This document shows positions 1 through 5,955 of a stretch of DNA of 5,966 nt, one piece after another. The stretch is taken from assembly GCA_013820975.1 (NCBI GenBank), contig JACDHQ010000146.1:1-5966 (forward strand), read 5' to 3'. The stretch is from Gemmatimonadaceae bacterium (GTDB lineage Bacteria; Gemmatimonadota; Gemmatimonadetes; Gemmatimonadales; Gemmatimonadaceae). The translations under genes were made by a program, and so were the position numbers. Numbering within the stretch: the first letter of the stretch is position 1; the number at the start of each line of letters is the position of its first letter. The notes below the pieces were generated by a model, which was not told the origin of the DNA, ran no database searches, and saw nothing but the letters and a program-made list of their open reading frames with translations.

Positions 1-162
1 GTTGGCGCCCGGCGGCACGAGCTGCGCCTCGAACGCGGGGGCACGCCCCCCCACGGTGGCATTGGGCACCGTCGGCGCGAGCGCCTGTATCGTGACGAGG
101 ACACCCACCAGCAGCAGCGTGGCTGCCCCGGCGACGTAGAGCCACTCCCGGCGCATGCTCAT
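1..162 (-). CDS. Membrane-anchored thioredoxin/redoxin-like protein, N-terminal part only
   Basis: Only the first 54 codons are inside the window; the gene continues past the left edge. The protein begins MSMRREW, followed by one hydrophobic segment at about residues 8-28. The positive residues before this segment suggest an N-in signal anchor with the rest outside the cytoplasm. After it comes VGGRAPAFEA (residues 37-46), which resembles the G-x-x-APxF entry strand of TlpA/ResA/AhpC-TSA-type redoxins. The catalytic CxxC, if present, would lie beyond the window, so thiol-disulfide function is inferred. The ATG at 162 overlaps the rpe stop codon (ATGA), which implies translational coupling. 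A second ATG two codons later (156) is an alternative start, and neither has a clear Shine-Dalgarno sequence. It could also be another anchored envelope protein. Confidence 0.6.
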   Translation of the reverse strand, partial: MSMRREWLYVAGAATLLLVGVLVTIQALAPTVPNATVGGRAPAFEAQLVPPGAN

Positions 163-824
163 ACGTGCACCGCGCAGCGGGCCCGCAGCGCGCCGATCTC
201 GGCGCCCGGGTCGGACGCCGCGAAGACGGCGTTGCCCGCCACGAAGGAGTCGGCGCCCGCCTGCCACGTCGGGACGATGGTGTCACGATTGATCCCGCCG
301 TCGACCTGGAGCCACGCGTCGCTCCCCGAGCGGTCGAGCAGTTCGCGCGCGCGGCGGACCTTGTCCACCATCGGTGCAATGAACCGCTGCCCGCCGAATC
401 CGGGATTCACCGTCATCACGAGCAGCAGGTCGAGGTCGGGCACGACCTCCACCACCGCGTCCAGCGGTGTCGAGGGATTGAGCGCCGCCCCTGCAGCGCA
501 ACCGAGCTCGCGAATGCGGCCCAGCTGGCGGTGCAGGTGCGGCGAGACCTCGGGATGGATCGTCAGCCCCGTCGCGCCGGCCGCGGCGAAGTCGTCGAAG
601 TAGCGCTCCGGCGCCACGACCATCAGGTGCACGTCGATCGGGAGCGACGTCACGCGGCGGACGGTCTCGATCACCTTCGTGCCGAAGGTCAGGTTGGGAA
701 CGAAGTGGCCATCCATCACGTCCACATGGATCCAGTCGGCGCCGGCCGCCTCGAGCATCGCGATCTCCTCCCCCAGCCTGGCGAAGTCGGCACTGAGGAT
801 CGACGGGGCGATCATCACGGTCAT
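159..824 (-). CDS. rpe: Ribulose-phosphate 3-epimerase
   Basis: Rpe interconverts D-ribulose 5-phosphate and D-xylulose 5-phosphate in the cytosolic pentose phosphate (or Calvin) pathway. The 221-residue protein has normal family length and carries the full signature set of this TIM barrel. These are APSILSADF (6-14), HVDVMDG (33-39) with metal ligands H33 and D35, DVHLM (64-68) with H66, and IHPE (89-92). They are followed by VNPGFGGQ (139-146), the phosphate-side loop, and QVDGGI (173-178) with D175. D35 and D175 are the expected acid/base pair. The ATG at 824 overlaps the stop of the PASTA gene (ATGA). A GGGAG stretch lies about 10 nt upstream, slightly far for an ideal ribosome binding site, and an in-frame ATG at codon 4 is a possible alternative start. 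Its position after rsmB and a PASTA gene recalls the Bacillus rsmB-prpC-prkC-rsgA-rpe order. The next gene starts within its stop codon. Confidence 0.97.
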   Translation of the reverse strand: MTVMIAPSILSADFARLGEEIAMLEAAGADWIHVDVMDGHFVPNLTFGTKVIETVRRVTSLPIDVHLMVVAPERYFDDFAAAGATGLTIHPEVSPHLHRQLGRIRELGCAAGAALNPSTPLDAVVEVVPDLDLLLVMTVNPGFGGQRFIAPMVDKVRRARELLDRSGSDAWLQVDGGINRDTIVPTWQAGADSFVAGNAVFAASDPGAEIGALRARCAVHV

Positions 825-1552
825 GGCGGCGTCTCTCCCGTGAGGCGCAGCGATACCCTGGCGCGCTGCGCAAGCTGGGTCCCCGCCGCGGGCGACTGCA
901 CCGTGATGATGCTCACCCCCGGCGCCGGCTCGTACGCGATGTCGCCCGCCACCAGCCCGGCCGCCGCAATCATCTGCCGGGCATCCGCGAGGCTCAGGCC
1001 CACGACGTCGGGCATCACCGTCATCGTCGGTCCCGAGCTCACGACCAGCACCACGGTGCTCGGCACCGTCGCCGACGTGCCGGGCGCGGGGCGGGAGTCG
1101 AGTACACGGCCAGCGGGCTCGTTGCTCACCTGGTCCTCCGTCGCGCCGACGTCGAACCCGGCGGCTTCCAGCGCACGCTCGGCCGCGTCGCGCGCCATGC
1201 CGACGACGTTCGGCACCGGCTGCGTCGCCTGCCCGCCGCTCACCGCGAGCGTCACCTTGCTGCCCATCAGCTCCTTCGCGCCTCCGGGGGGTGACTGCTC
1301 CAGCACCGTCCCCTTGGGGGCCGACGGGTGAAAGCGTGTCTCGCCCTGCTCAGGCTGGAACCCGGCGCGGCGAAGCTCCGTCATCGCCGATTCCACCGGC
1401 AGGCCGGTCACGGCGGGCACGGCGCCATCCTCCGGGATCACGCCGCCCGACGGAAACACGACGAACGCCGCCACGAGGTACATGAGCATGAAGCCGGCGA
1501 CGGCAACGACGAGGTAGGCGAACAGTCGCCGCATCGATCCGCGCCAGTTCAT
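821..1552 (-). CDS. Membrane-anchored protein with three PASTA repeats, no kinase domain
   Basis: The 243-residue protein has a short basic cytoplasmic start (MNWRGSMRR), one transmembrane helix at about residues 10-33, and then three consecutive PASTA repeats at about 44-106, 113-174 and 179-238. Each repeat opens with a VPxVxG-like strand (VPAVTG, VPNVVG, MPDVVG), followed by an amphipathic helix and a late QSPPGG / SRPAPG / QSPAAG turn. PASTA repeats bind muropeptides or peptidoglycan in PrkC/PknB kinases and some penicillin-binding proteins, so an extracytoplasmic cell-wall-binding role is inferred. There is no Ser/Thr kinase or transpeptidase domain, and only about nine residues precede the membrane helix. 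The gene sits between rsmB and rpe, where Bacillus carries prpC-prkC-rsgA, and looks like the C-terminal half of a PrkC-type kinase. The ATG overlaps the rsmB stop (ATGA) and has a good Shine-Dalgarno sequence. The partner is unknown. Confidence 0.93.
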   Translation of the reverse strand: MNWRGSMRRLFAYLVVAVAGFMLMYLVAAFVVFPSGGVIPEDGAVPAVTGLPVESAMTELRRAGFQPEQGETRFHPSAPKGTVLEQSPPGGAKELMGSKVTLAVSGGQATQPVPNVVGMARDAAERALEAAGFDVGATEDQVSNEPAGRVLDSRPAPGTSATVPSTVVLVVSSGPTMTVMPDVVGLSLADARQMIAAAGLVAGDIAYEPAPGVSIITVQSPAAGTQLAQRARVSLRLTGETPP

Positions 1553-2895
1553 GCCGCCCTCCGCAGCCGCGCCGCGAAGGCGCCATCGGTGCCATGCCGC
1601 TGCGGCAGCACGCGGAGCCGCCCGGCGTCGAGCACCTCAGTGGGCACACGCCCCTCCGGCGGCGGCTCGAGCCGCCACTCAGGTCGTTCGTTCAGGAATC
1701 GATCCACCTGGTCGTCGTTCTCCTCTGGCTCGAGCGAGCAGGTGCTGTAGACGAGCAGTCCGCCCGGTCGCACGGCGCCGGCTGCGGCGCGAAGGATGTC
1801 CCGTTGCAGCACGCCCATCACGGCAAGGTCACTCGGCTTCAACCGCCAGCGCCCGTCGGGGTGGCGCCTGAACGTCCCGGTCCCGGTGCACGGCACGTCG
1901 ATGAGCACTCCATCCATGCCATCGAGCGCGGGGCGCCGCGCATCGGCCACGAGCGGATGCTGGTTGGCGATGCCCAGGCGCTCGATGTTCTCGATCACGC
2001 GCTGCAGGCGCGCCTCGGAAATGTCCGCCGACAGCACGTGCGCGGCCGTGCGGGCGAGTTCAATCCCCTTGCCGCCCGGCGCTGCGCACAGGTCGCCGAC
2101 GACCGCGCCAGCGGGGAAGGCCGCATACTGCGTCACCAGCGTGCTCGCCGGATCCTGCAGGTGCAGCTGCCCCTGGCGGAACGCGCCGAGCGCGGTGAGC
2201 GCCCCGACGTTGCGCAGTGTCAGGCTGCCGGCAGCGAGTGGTGCCGGCTCCACCTCGACTCCCGCCTCGCGCAGTGAGGCCGCGAGGTCGTCGGGCGAGA
2301 TGCCGACCGGTCGTGCGACGAGTGGCGCCTCGGCGTTGTTGGCCACCAGCAGCGCCGAGGTGCCCTCGTAGCCGAACCGCTCCGCCCAGCGCGAGACGAG
2401 CCACTCGGGATGCGAGTCCCGGATCGCGAGTGCCGCGAGCGGGTCAGCAGGCATCACCACCCCGAGTTCATCGCGCTCGCGGTCGATGCGTCGCAGCACG
2501 GCGTTCGCGAGCCCGCCGGCGCCGATCGAATCACGGCGCTTCGCCAGCTCCACCGTCTGCGCGATGGCGGCGTACGGCGGCACGCTGCCCATGAACAGCA
2601 GCTGGTAGCTGCCGAGACGCAGCAGGTCACGCAGCTCGGGCGTGAGGCGCGCGAGCCCGTTCTTCACCCGGTCCTCGAGCACCGCGTCGATCCACCCGCG
2701 GCGTCGCAGCATCCCGTACACGAGCTCACGCGTCCACCGGCGGTCGCGAACGTCGAGCATCGCCGTGCGGCGCTCAAACGCCGGGTCGAGGAACTCGCCG
2801 CGGCGCAGGTCGGCACAGACGTCGGCCGCCACGATGCGCGCGTCGGTCGCCTGCCTGGCTGGGTTCGGTCGTCCCGGGGCGCGAGTTGCCGTCAT
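1549..2895 (-). CDS. rsmB: 16S rRNA (cytosine-967-C5)-methyltransferase RsmB
   Basis: RsmB uses S-adenosylmethionine to methylate C5 of cytosine 967 (E. coli numbering) in 16S rRNA during small-subunit assembly. The 448-residue protein has the two-part RsmB layout. A NusB-like helical RNA-binding domain occupies about residues 18-145 (RELVYGMLRR, LLRLGSYQLL, NAVLRR), followed by a Rossmann methyltransferase domain. Visible motifs are the SAM loop DLCAAPGGKG (268-277), DVPCTGTGTFRRHPD (333-347) with the release cysteine C336, and YSTCSLEPEEN (383-393) with the nucleophile C386. The family tail motif LPQRHGTDGAFAARL is at 430-444. A 25-nt gap separates it from fmt, and the ATG at 2895 has no Shine-Dalgarno sequence but a TATCTT hexamer 7 nt upstream. 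This favours that start and possibly a leaderless transcript. It lies downstream of def-fmt, as in many bacteria. Confidence 0.97.
   Translation of the reverse strand: MTATRAPGRPNPARQATDARIVAADVCADLRRGEFLDPAFERRTAMLDVRDRRWTRELVYGMLRRRGWIDAVLEDRVKNGLARLTPELRDLLRLGSYQLLFMGSVPPYAAIAQTVELAKRRDSIGAGGLANAVLRRIDRERDELGVVMPADPLAALAIRDSHPEWLVSRWAERFGYEGTSALLVANNAEAPLVARPVGISPDDLAASLREAGVEVEPAPLAAGSLTLRNVGALTALGAFRQGQLHLQDPASTLVTQYAAFPAGAVVGDLCAAPGGKGIELARTAAHVLSADISEARLQRVIENIERLGIANQHPLVADARRPALDGMDGVLIDVPCTGTGTFRRHPDGRWRLKPSDLAVMGVLQRDILRAAAGAVRPGGLLVYSTCSLEPEENDDQVDRFLNERPEWRLEPPPEGRVPTEVLDAGRLRVLPQRHGTDGAFAARLRRAA
1557..1562 (-). promoter_or_regulatory. Shine-Dalgarno sequence for the PASTA gene
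   Basis: The minus strand reads GGAGGG here, inside the last codons of rsmB and 4 nt before the ATG at 1552 (GGAGG itself is 5 nt away). It is one of the two strongest ribosome binding sites in the window and fixes the start of the PASTA protein at the ATGA overlap. Translation of the two genes is therefore probably coupled, although the PASTA gene can also recruit ribosomes itself. Confidence 0.75.
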
Positions 2896-2902
2896 CCGGG
2901 GT

Positions 2903-2908
2903 AAGATA
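2903..2908 (-). promoter_or_regulatory. Candidate extreme-proximal -10 element (TATCTT) for rsmB
   Basis: On the minus strand the 25-nt fmt-rsmB gap contains TATCTT, which fits TANNNT, followed by 7 nt (ACCCCGG) and the rsmB ATG. With usual -10 to start-site spacing, transcription would begin at or next to the A of the start codon, giving a leaderless mRNA. No Shine-Dalgarno sequence is present and no convincing -35 element lies 16-18 nt upstream. The same layout precedes tgt. This is a prediction from position and sequence only. Confidence 0.4.
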
Positions 2909-2920
2909 GCCGCTGCCCGC

Positions 2921-3859
2921 CTACTCGGCGTCGAAGCGGTCCCCCACGGCGATCCCCCGTCCGCGGGCCCAGTCCGCAGGCGCGAGCCGTTTCTTCCCAG
3001 CGGGCTGGATGTTGAGCACTCGCACCGCGCCTGCCCCGCAGGCGACGATCATCCCGGTGAGGTCGAGGCGCTGCACCGTTCCTGGCTCCGCGGGGCCCTC
3101 GGGCGCCGCGAGCCGCGCGCCAAACAGCTTCACGGGGCTGCCGCGATGCATCGTCCACGCGCCCGGACGCGGGTCGTACGCGCGGATCGCACCGGCGACG
3201 TCGAATCCGGTGCCTCCCCAGTCGATGCGCGTGGTGGTGCGATCGACCTTCGGAGCGTGTGTCGCAGCTTCGTGATCCTGCGGCTGCTCAGGTGCCTCGT
3301 CCATGCTCAGCAGCGCCAGGGCCTCCACGAGTGCCAGCGCACCGAGCTCGGAGAGGCGCAGTGCGAGCTCGCCATACGTCTCGTCCTCGAGAATCGGCGT
3401 CTCGACGGCGTGGATCACCGGGCCGGCGTCGAGCTCCTTCACCATCCGCATGATGCTCACGCCCGTTCGCGTGTGCCCTTCTCGGATCGCCGCCTGGATC
3501 GGCGCGGCGCCGCGCAGCGCGGGGAGGAGTGACGCGTGGATGTTGATCGTCCCGAGCCGCGGAAGGTCGATCACGTCCTGCGGCAGCAGGTGCCCATAGG
3601 CGACGACCACCGAGATGTCCGGCTCGAGTGCTCGCAGCCCGGCGAGGAACTCCTCGCCGCGGGGGCGTTGGGGCTGCAGCACCGGGATGGAGTCGGCGAG
3701 CGCGATCTCCTTCACCGGGGGCGCCTGCACCGTCGAGCGGGAGCGGCCGACGGGCTTGTCCGGCTGGGTGACCACGCCGACGACGTCGAAGCCCTCGCCC
3801 AGCAGCGCCCGGAGCGGGGGCGTCGCGAACTCCGGCGTCCCCCAGAAGAGGACGCGCAC
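2921..3859 (-). CDS. fmt: Methionyl-tRNA formyltransferase
   Basis: Fmt transfers a formyl group from 10-formyl-tetrahydrofolate to the amino group of initiator Met-tRNA in the cytosol. The 312-residue protein is close to the E. coli length (about 315). The N-terminal formyltransferase domain starts RVLFWGTPEFA (2-12) and has a KPVGRSR folate-site loop (35-41). It contains NIHASLLPALRGAAPI (106-121) with N106 and H108, and LDAGPV (143-148) with D144, which together form the catalytic triad. The C-terminal OB-like tRNA-binding domain includes HAPKVDR (201-207), DW (213-214) and AYDPRPGAW (227-235). In SLLPALRG the usual aromatic or basic pair before RG is replaced by Ala-Leu, a mild variation. 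The start is GTG at 3859, one base after the def stop, with a strong Shine-Dalgarno sequence inside the end of def. Def removes the formyl group that Fmt adds, so the pairing is functional. Confidence 0.97.
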   Translation of the reverse strand: MRVLFWGTPEFATPPLRALLGEGFDVVGVVTQPDKPVGRSRSTVQAPPVKEIALADSIPVLQPQRPRGEEFLAGLRALEPDISVVVAYGHLLPQDVIDLPRLGTINIHASLLPALRGAAPIQAAIREGHTRTGVSIMRMVKELDAGPVIHAVETPILEDETYGELALRLSELGALALVEALALLSMDEAPEQPQDHEAATHAPKVDRTTTRIDWGGTGFDVAGAIRAYDPRPGAWTMHRGSPVKLFGARLAAPEGPAEPGTVQRLDLTGMIVACGAGAVRVLNIQPAGKKRLAPADWARGRGIAVGDRFDAE

Positions 3860-3860
3860 G

Positions 3861-4421
3861 CTACAGCTCCTCGCCGTTGTGATGGTGCTCGGCGATCTCC
3901 TCGGCCGTCAGGCGCCGGATGTTGCCCGGGTACTGCTCCTTCTCGCGCGTCCACTTCGCCAGCGCCGTACGCCGCTTGAAGGGGCCGAGATAGTCGATGA
4001 ACAACTTGCCGTCGAGGTGGTCGACCTCGTGCTGGATGCATCGTGCCAGCAGCTCGTCGGCGTCGCGCTCGACGATGGCGCCGTCGGCATCCATGTAGCG
4101 CACCGTGATGCGGGTCGGCCGCTCGACGTCGCCATACACCTCGGGAATCGAGAGGCAGCCCTCTTCGGACTTCTCCGTCGGTCCCTCGGTTCGCACGATC
4201 TCGGGATTGATCATCACCATCGGCCCGTCCTCGATGTCCACGACCGCGAGGCGTTCGGTGCGCCCGACCTGCGGCGCGGCGAGCCCGATGCCGCGTGCCA
4301 CGTACATCGTCTCGAGCATGTCCTGCGCGAGGCGGCGCAGGTCGTCGGTCACGGTGCCAACCGGCGTGGTGGCCTGCCTCAGGATCGGGTCGCCAAGGAC
4401 GCGGATGTCGAGCAGCGCCAT
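3861..4421 (-). CDS. def: Peptide deformylase
   Basis: Def removes the N-formyl group from nascent polypeptides at the ribosome exit, before methionine aminopeptidase acts. The 186-residue protein carries all three diagnostic motifs: GIGLAAPQVG (44-53), EGCLSIP (87-93) and QHEVDHLDG (130-138). The metal (normally Fe2+) ligands are C89, H131 and H135, and E132 is the catalytic base. EGCLSIP marks a bacterial type 1 enzyme. The C-terminal tail is helical and ends in a small EHHHNGEEL segment of no known role. I chose the ATG at 4421 (MALLDIRVLGDP), since the family begins about here. The in-frame ATG at 4478 would add 19 Arg-rich residues overlapping yajC. The gene starts 7 nt after the yajC stop without a visible Shine-Dalgarno sequence, so it probably relies on read-on from yajC. 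The fmt gene follows after 1 nt. Confidence 0.97.
   Translation of the reverse strand: MALLDIRVLGDPILRQATTPVGTVTDDLRRLAQDMLETMYVARGIGLAAPQVGRTERLAVVDIEDGPMVMINPEIVRTEGPTEKSEEGCLSIPEVYGDVERPTRITVRYMDADGAIVERDADELLARCIQHEVDHLDGKLFIDYLGPFKRRTALAKWTREKEQYPGNIRRLTAEEIAEHHHNGEEL
3867..3872 (-). promoter_or_regulatory. Shine-Dalgarno sequence for fmt, inside the end of def
   Basis: The minus strand reads GAGGAG within the last codons of def (Glu-Glu), 7 nt before the GTG at 3859. Spacing and sequence are near ideal and support GTG as the genuine fmt start. The strong site may offset the weaker GTG initiation codon. Confidence 0.75.
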
Positions 4422-4428
4422 GGGAAGA

Positions 4429-4800
4429 TCAGCCGTTGCGCGTGGCCGGGGCCGACGTCTCGCCGACGACCTTTGCAATGCGGCCGCGTTCCACGATCAC
4501 GCGGGCCTCGCCGCTCTTGATCGTGACGTGGTCGTCGAGCGTCGCCTTGCCCGTCGCGCCGGGCGTCGCCTCACGGATGTGCACGACCTCGCCGACGAGG
4601 CCGCCGGCCGTCACCACCTGGTCGCCGCGCTTGAGCGCCGAGAGCCGGTCCTCGTGCGCCTTCCGCTGCCGCTGCTGCGGGCGGATGATGAGAAAGTAGA
4701 AGATGGCGCCGATCGCCGCGAACTGGAACAGCAGCGGCATGAGGGAGCTGCCACCGGACGCGGGCGCCTGCAGCGCGAGCAACATCGTCGTGAACGTCAT
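4429..4800 (-). CDS. yajC: Preprotein translocase accessory subunit YajC
   Basis: YajC is a small inner-membrane protein that associates with SecDF-YidC at the SecYEG translocon and is not essential in E. coli. The 123-residue protein has a short Gly/Ser-rich N-terminus and one transmembrane helix at about 21-39 (core FQFAAIGAIFYFLII). This is followed directly by the family hallmark RPQQRQRK (40-47) and a cytoplasmic domain with RGDQVVTAGGLVGEV (58-72). A Thr/Ala-rich insertion at about 78-90 precedes the final DHVTIKSGEARVIVERGRI strand region. The ATG at 4800 forms an ATGA overlap with the tgt stop, and an ATG at codon 6 is an alternative. No Shine-Dalgarno sequence is visible, so it is probably coupled to tgt. 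In many bacteria yajC is followed by secD and secF; here the next gene is def. Confidence 0.95.
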   Translation of the reverse strand: MTFTTMLLALQAPASGGSSLMPLLFQFAAIGAIFYFLIIRPQQRQRKAHEDRLSALKRGDQVVTAGGLVGEVVHIREATPGATGKATLDDHVTIKSGEARVIVERGRIAKVVGETSAPATRNG

Positions 4801-5942
4801 GCGGTCGTCGTGGATCGGGAGTGATAGCGCGCGAGCCAGGCCTGGCTCCACTCGGCGAACGTGCCGGCGAGCACCGCGCCGCGGGCGCGCTGCATCAGCG
4901 CGACGAGGAAATGTACATTGTGCAGCGAGAGAAGGCGGAGCCCGTGCATCTCGTCGGCGATGAACAGGTGGCGGATATACCCGCGGGTGAACCGGCGGCA
5001 CGCCGAGCAGCCGCACTCGGGGTCGAGTGGCCGGTCGTCGAGCCTGAACTCGGCCCGCTTGATGTTCAGCCGGCCATCCGCGGTGAACACGGCACCGTTC
5101 CGCCCCATCCGCGTAGGGGCGACGCAGTCAAAGAGGTCCACCCCCCGCGCCACCCCCTCCACCAGGTCCTCCGGGAAGCCCACGCCCATGAGGTAGCGCG
5201 GGCGGTCGGTCGGCAGCGCGTCGTCCACCACCTCGAGGATCCGGTACATGTCGGGCTTGGCTTCCCCGACGGAGAGCCCCCCGATCCCGTAGCCGACCCA
5301 GTCCCCGGACTCGCGGATGGCCCCGGCCGCCTCACGGCGCAGCGGCTCGTGAATTCCCCCCTGCACGATGGGGAAGAGCGCCTGGGCGCCGTACGTGCCG
5401 GTCGCGTCGAGCCGGTCGAACTCGGCGCGGCAGCGCGCCAGCCAGCGGAGGCTGCGCTCGCTCGCGTCACGCGCGACGGTCGCGTCGCTCTGGCCGGGGA
5501 TCACGTGATCAAACTGCATCATCACGTCGGCGCCGAGGTTGCGCTCGATCTGCATCACGGACTCGGGGGTGAACTGCCGCTTCGACCCGTCGATGTGGCT
5601 CCGGAACTCGACGCCATCCTCGGCGATCGTGCGCAGCGAGGCGAGGGAGAAGACCTGGAAGCCCCCCGAGTCGGTGAGGATCGGCCGGTCCCATCCCATG
5701 AAGCGGTGCAGCCCGCCGAAGTGGCGCACCACCTCGTCGCCGGGACGGAGGTGCAGGTGGTAGGCGTTCGCGAGGATCATCTGCGCGCGCATCGCATGCA
5801 GGTCCTCCGGGTCGAGCCCCTTCACCGACGCGAGCGTCCCCACCGCCATGAATGCCGGCGTCTCGACGACGCCATGCGGCGTGGTGAAGTGCGCGGCGCG
5901 CGCGCGGCCGTCGGTGGCGTGGAGCTCGAATGCGAATCCCAT
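4797..5942 (-). CDS. tgt: tRNA-guanine(34) transglycosylase (queuine synthesis)
   Basis: Bacterial Tgt exchanges guanine at wobble position 34 of tRNAs with GUN anticodons (Asp, Asn, His, Tyr) for preQ1, the precursor of queuosine. The 381-residue protein is of usual length and complete. Key parts of the TIM barrel are seen. They include TDSGGFQVFSL (90-100) with D91 as general acid/base, VQGGIHEPLR (193-202), GYGIGGLSVGE (217-227) and YLMGVG (250-255). FDCVAPTRMGRNG (271-283) supplies the nucleophile D272. The zinc site is C310, C312 and C315 (CGCSAC) with H341 (LSLHN). The ATG at 5942 gives MGFAFEL, which fits the family start. No Shine-Dalgarno sequence precedes it, but a TAGATT hexamer lies 7 nt upstream. 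It overlaps yajC by 4 nt; tgt-yajC linkage is common, often with queA upstream, which would be outside this window. Confidence 0.98.
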   Translation of the reverse strand: MGFAFELHATDGRARAAHFTTPHGVVETPAFMAVGTLASVKGLDPEDLHAMRAQMILANAYHLHLRPGDEVVRHFGGLHRFMGWDRPILTDSGGFQVFSLASLRTIAEDGVEFRSHIDGSKRQFTPESVMQIERNLGADVMMQFDHVIPGQSDATVARDASERSLRWLARCRAEFDRLDATGTYGAQALFPIVQGGIHEPLRREAAGAIRESGDWVGYGIGGLSVGEAKPDMYRILEVVDDALPTDRPRYLMGVGFPEDLVEGVARGVDLFDCVAPTRMGRNGAVFTADGRLNIKRAEFRLDDRPLDPECGCSACRRFTRGYIRHLFIADEMHGLRLLSLHNVHFLVALMQRARGAVLAGTFAEWSQAWLARYHSRSTTTA

Positions 5943-5949
5943 TAGGGGG

Positions 5950-5955
5950 AATCTA
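5950..5955 (-). promoter_or_regulatory. Candidate extreme-proximal -10 element (TAGATT) for tgt
   Basis: On the minus strand TAGATT, a TANNNT match, is followed by 7 nt (CCCCCTA) and the tgt ATG. The spacing is identical to that at rsmB, and again there is no Shine-Dalgarno sequence. This would place the transcription start at the initiation codon. Only 11 nt upstream of the hexamer are visible, so any -35 element and the upstream gene cannot be judged. Confidence 0.35.

Noticed and set aside
165..1331. A 388-codon open frame on the plus strand, antisense to rpe and the PASTA gene
   Set aside because: It spans two well-supported genes on the opposite strand, is Arg/His/Ala-rich without a domain, and looks like a GC-driven shadow frame.
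2896..2920. A Rho-independent terminator between fmt and rsmB
   Set aside because: The 25-nt gap contains no convincing stem-loop and no T-run on the minus strand.
2930..2935. TTCGAC as a -35 element for the candidate rsmB promoter
   Set aside because: It lies about 21 nt from the TATCTT hexamer, longer than the usual 16-18 nt, and falls in the fmt coding end, so a match there could be chance.
2642..3532. A 296-codon open frame on the plus strand across the rsmB-fmt junction
   Set aside because: It crosses the boundary of two solid minus-strand genes, is Arg/Ser-rich without motifs, and is best explained as a shadow.
4422..4478. Possible 19-residue N-terminal extension of peptide deformylase from an upstream ATG
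   Set aside because: The extension is Arg/Pro-rich, overlaps the end of yajC by about 50 nt and is unlike the deformylase family, which begins at MALLDIRVLGDP.
4801..5016. Possible 72-residue N-terminal extension of YajC from an ATG within tgt
   Set aside because: It is an out-of-frame shadow of the tgt C-terminal region, Arg/Pro-rich, and YajC proteins begin shortly before their single membrane helix.
4821..5945. A 374-codon open frame on the plus strand, antisense to nearly all of tgt
   Set aside because: Its translation has no recognisable domain and is biased in composition, as expected of the complementary frame of a high-GC gene. Tgt on the other strand has every catalytic and zinc-binding motif.
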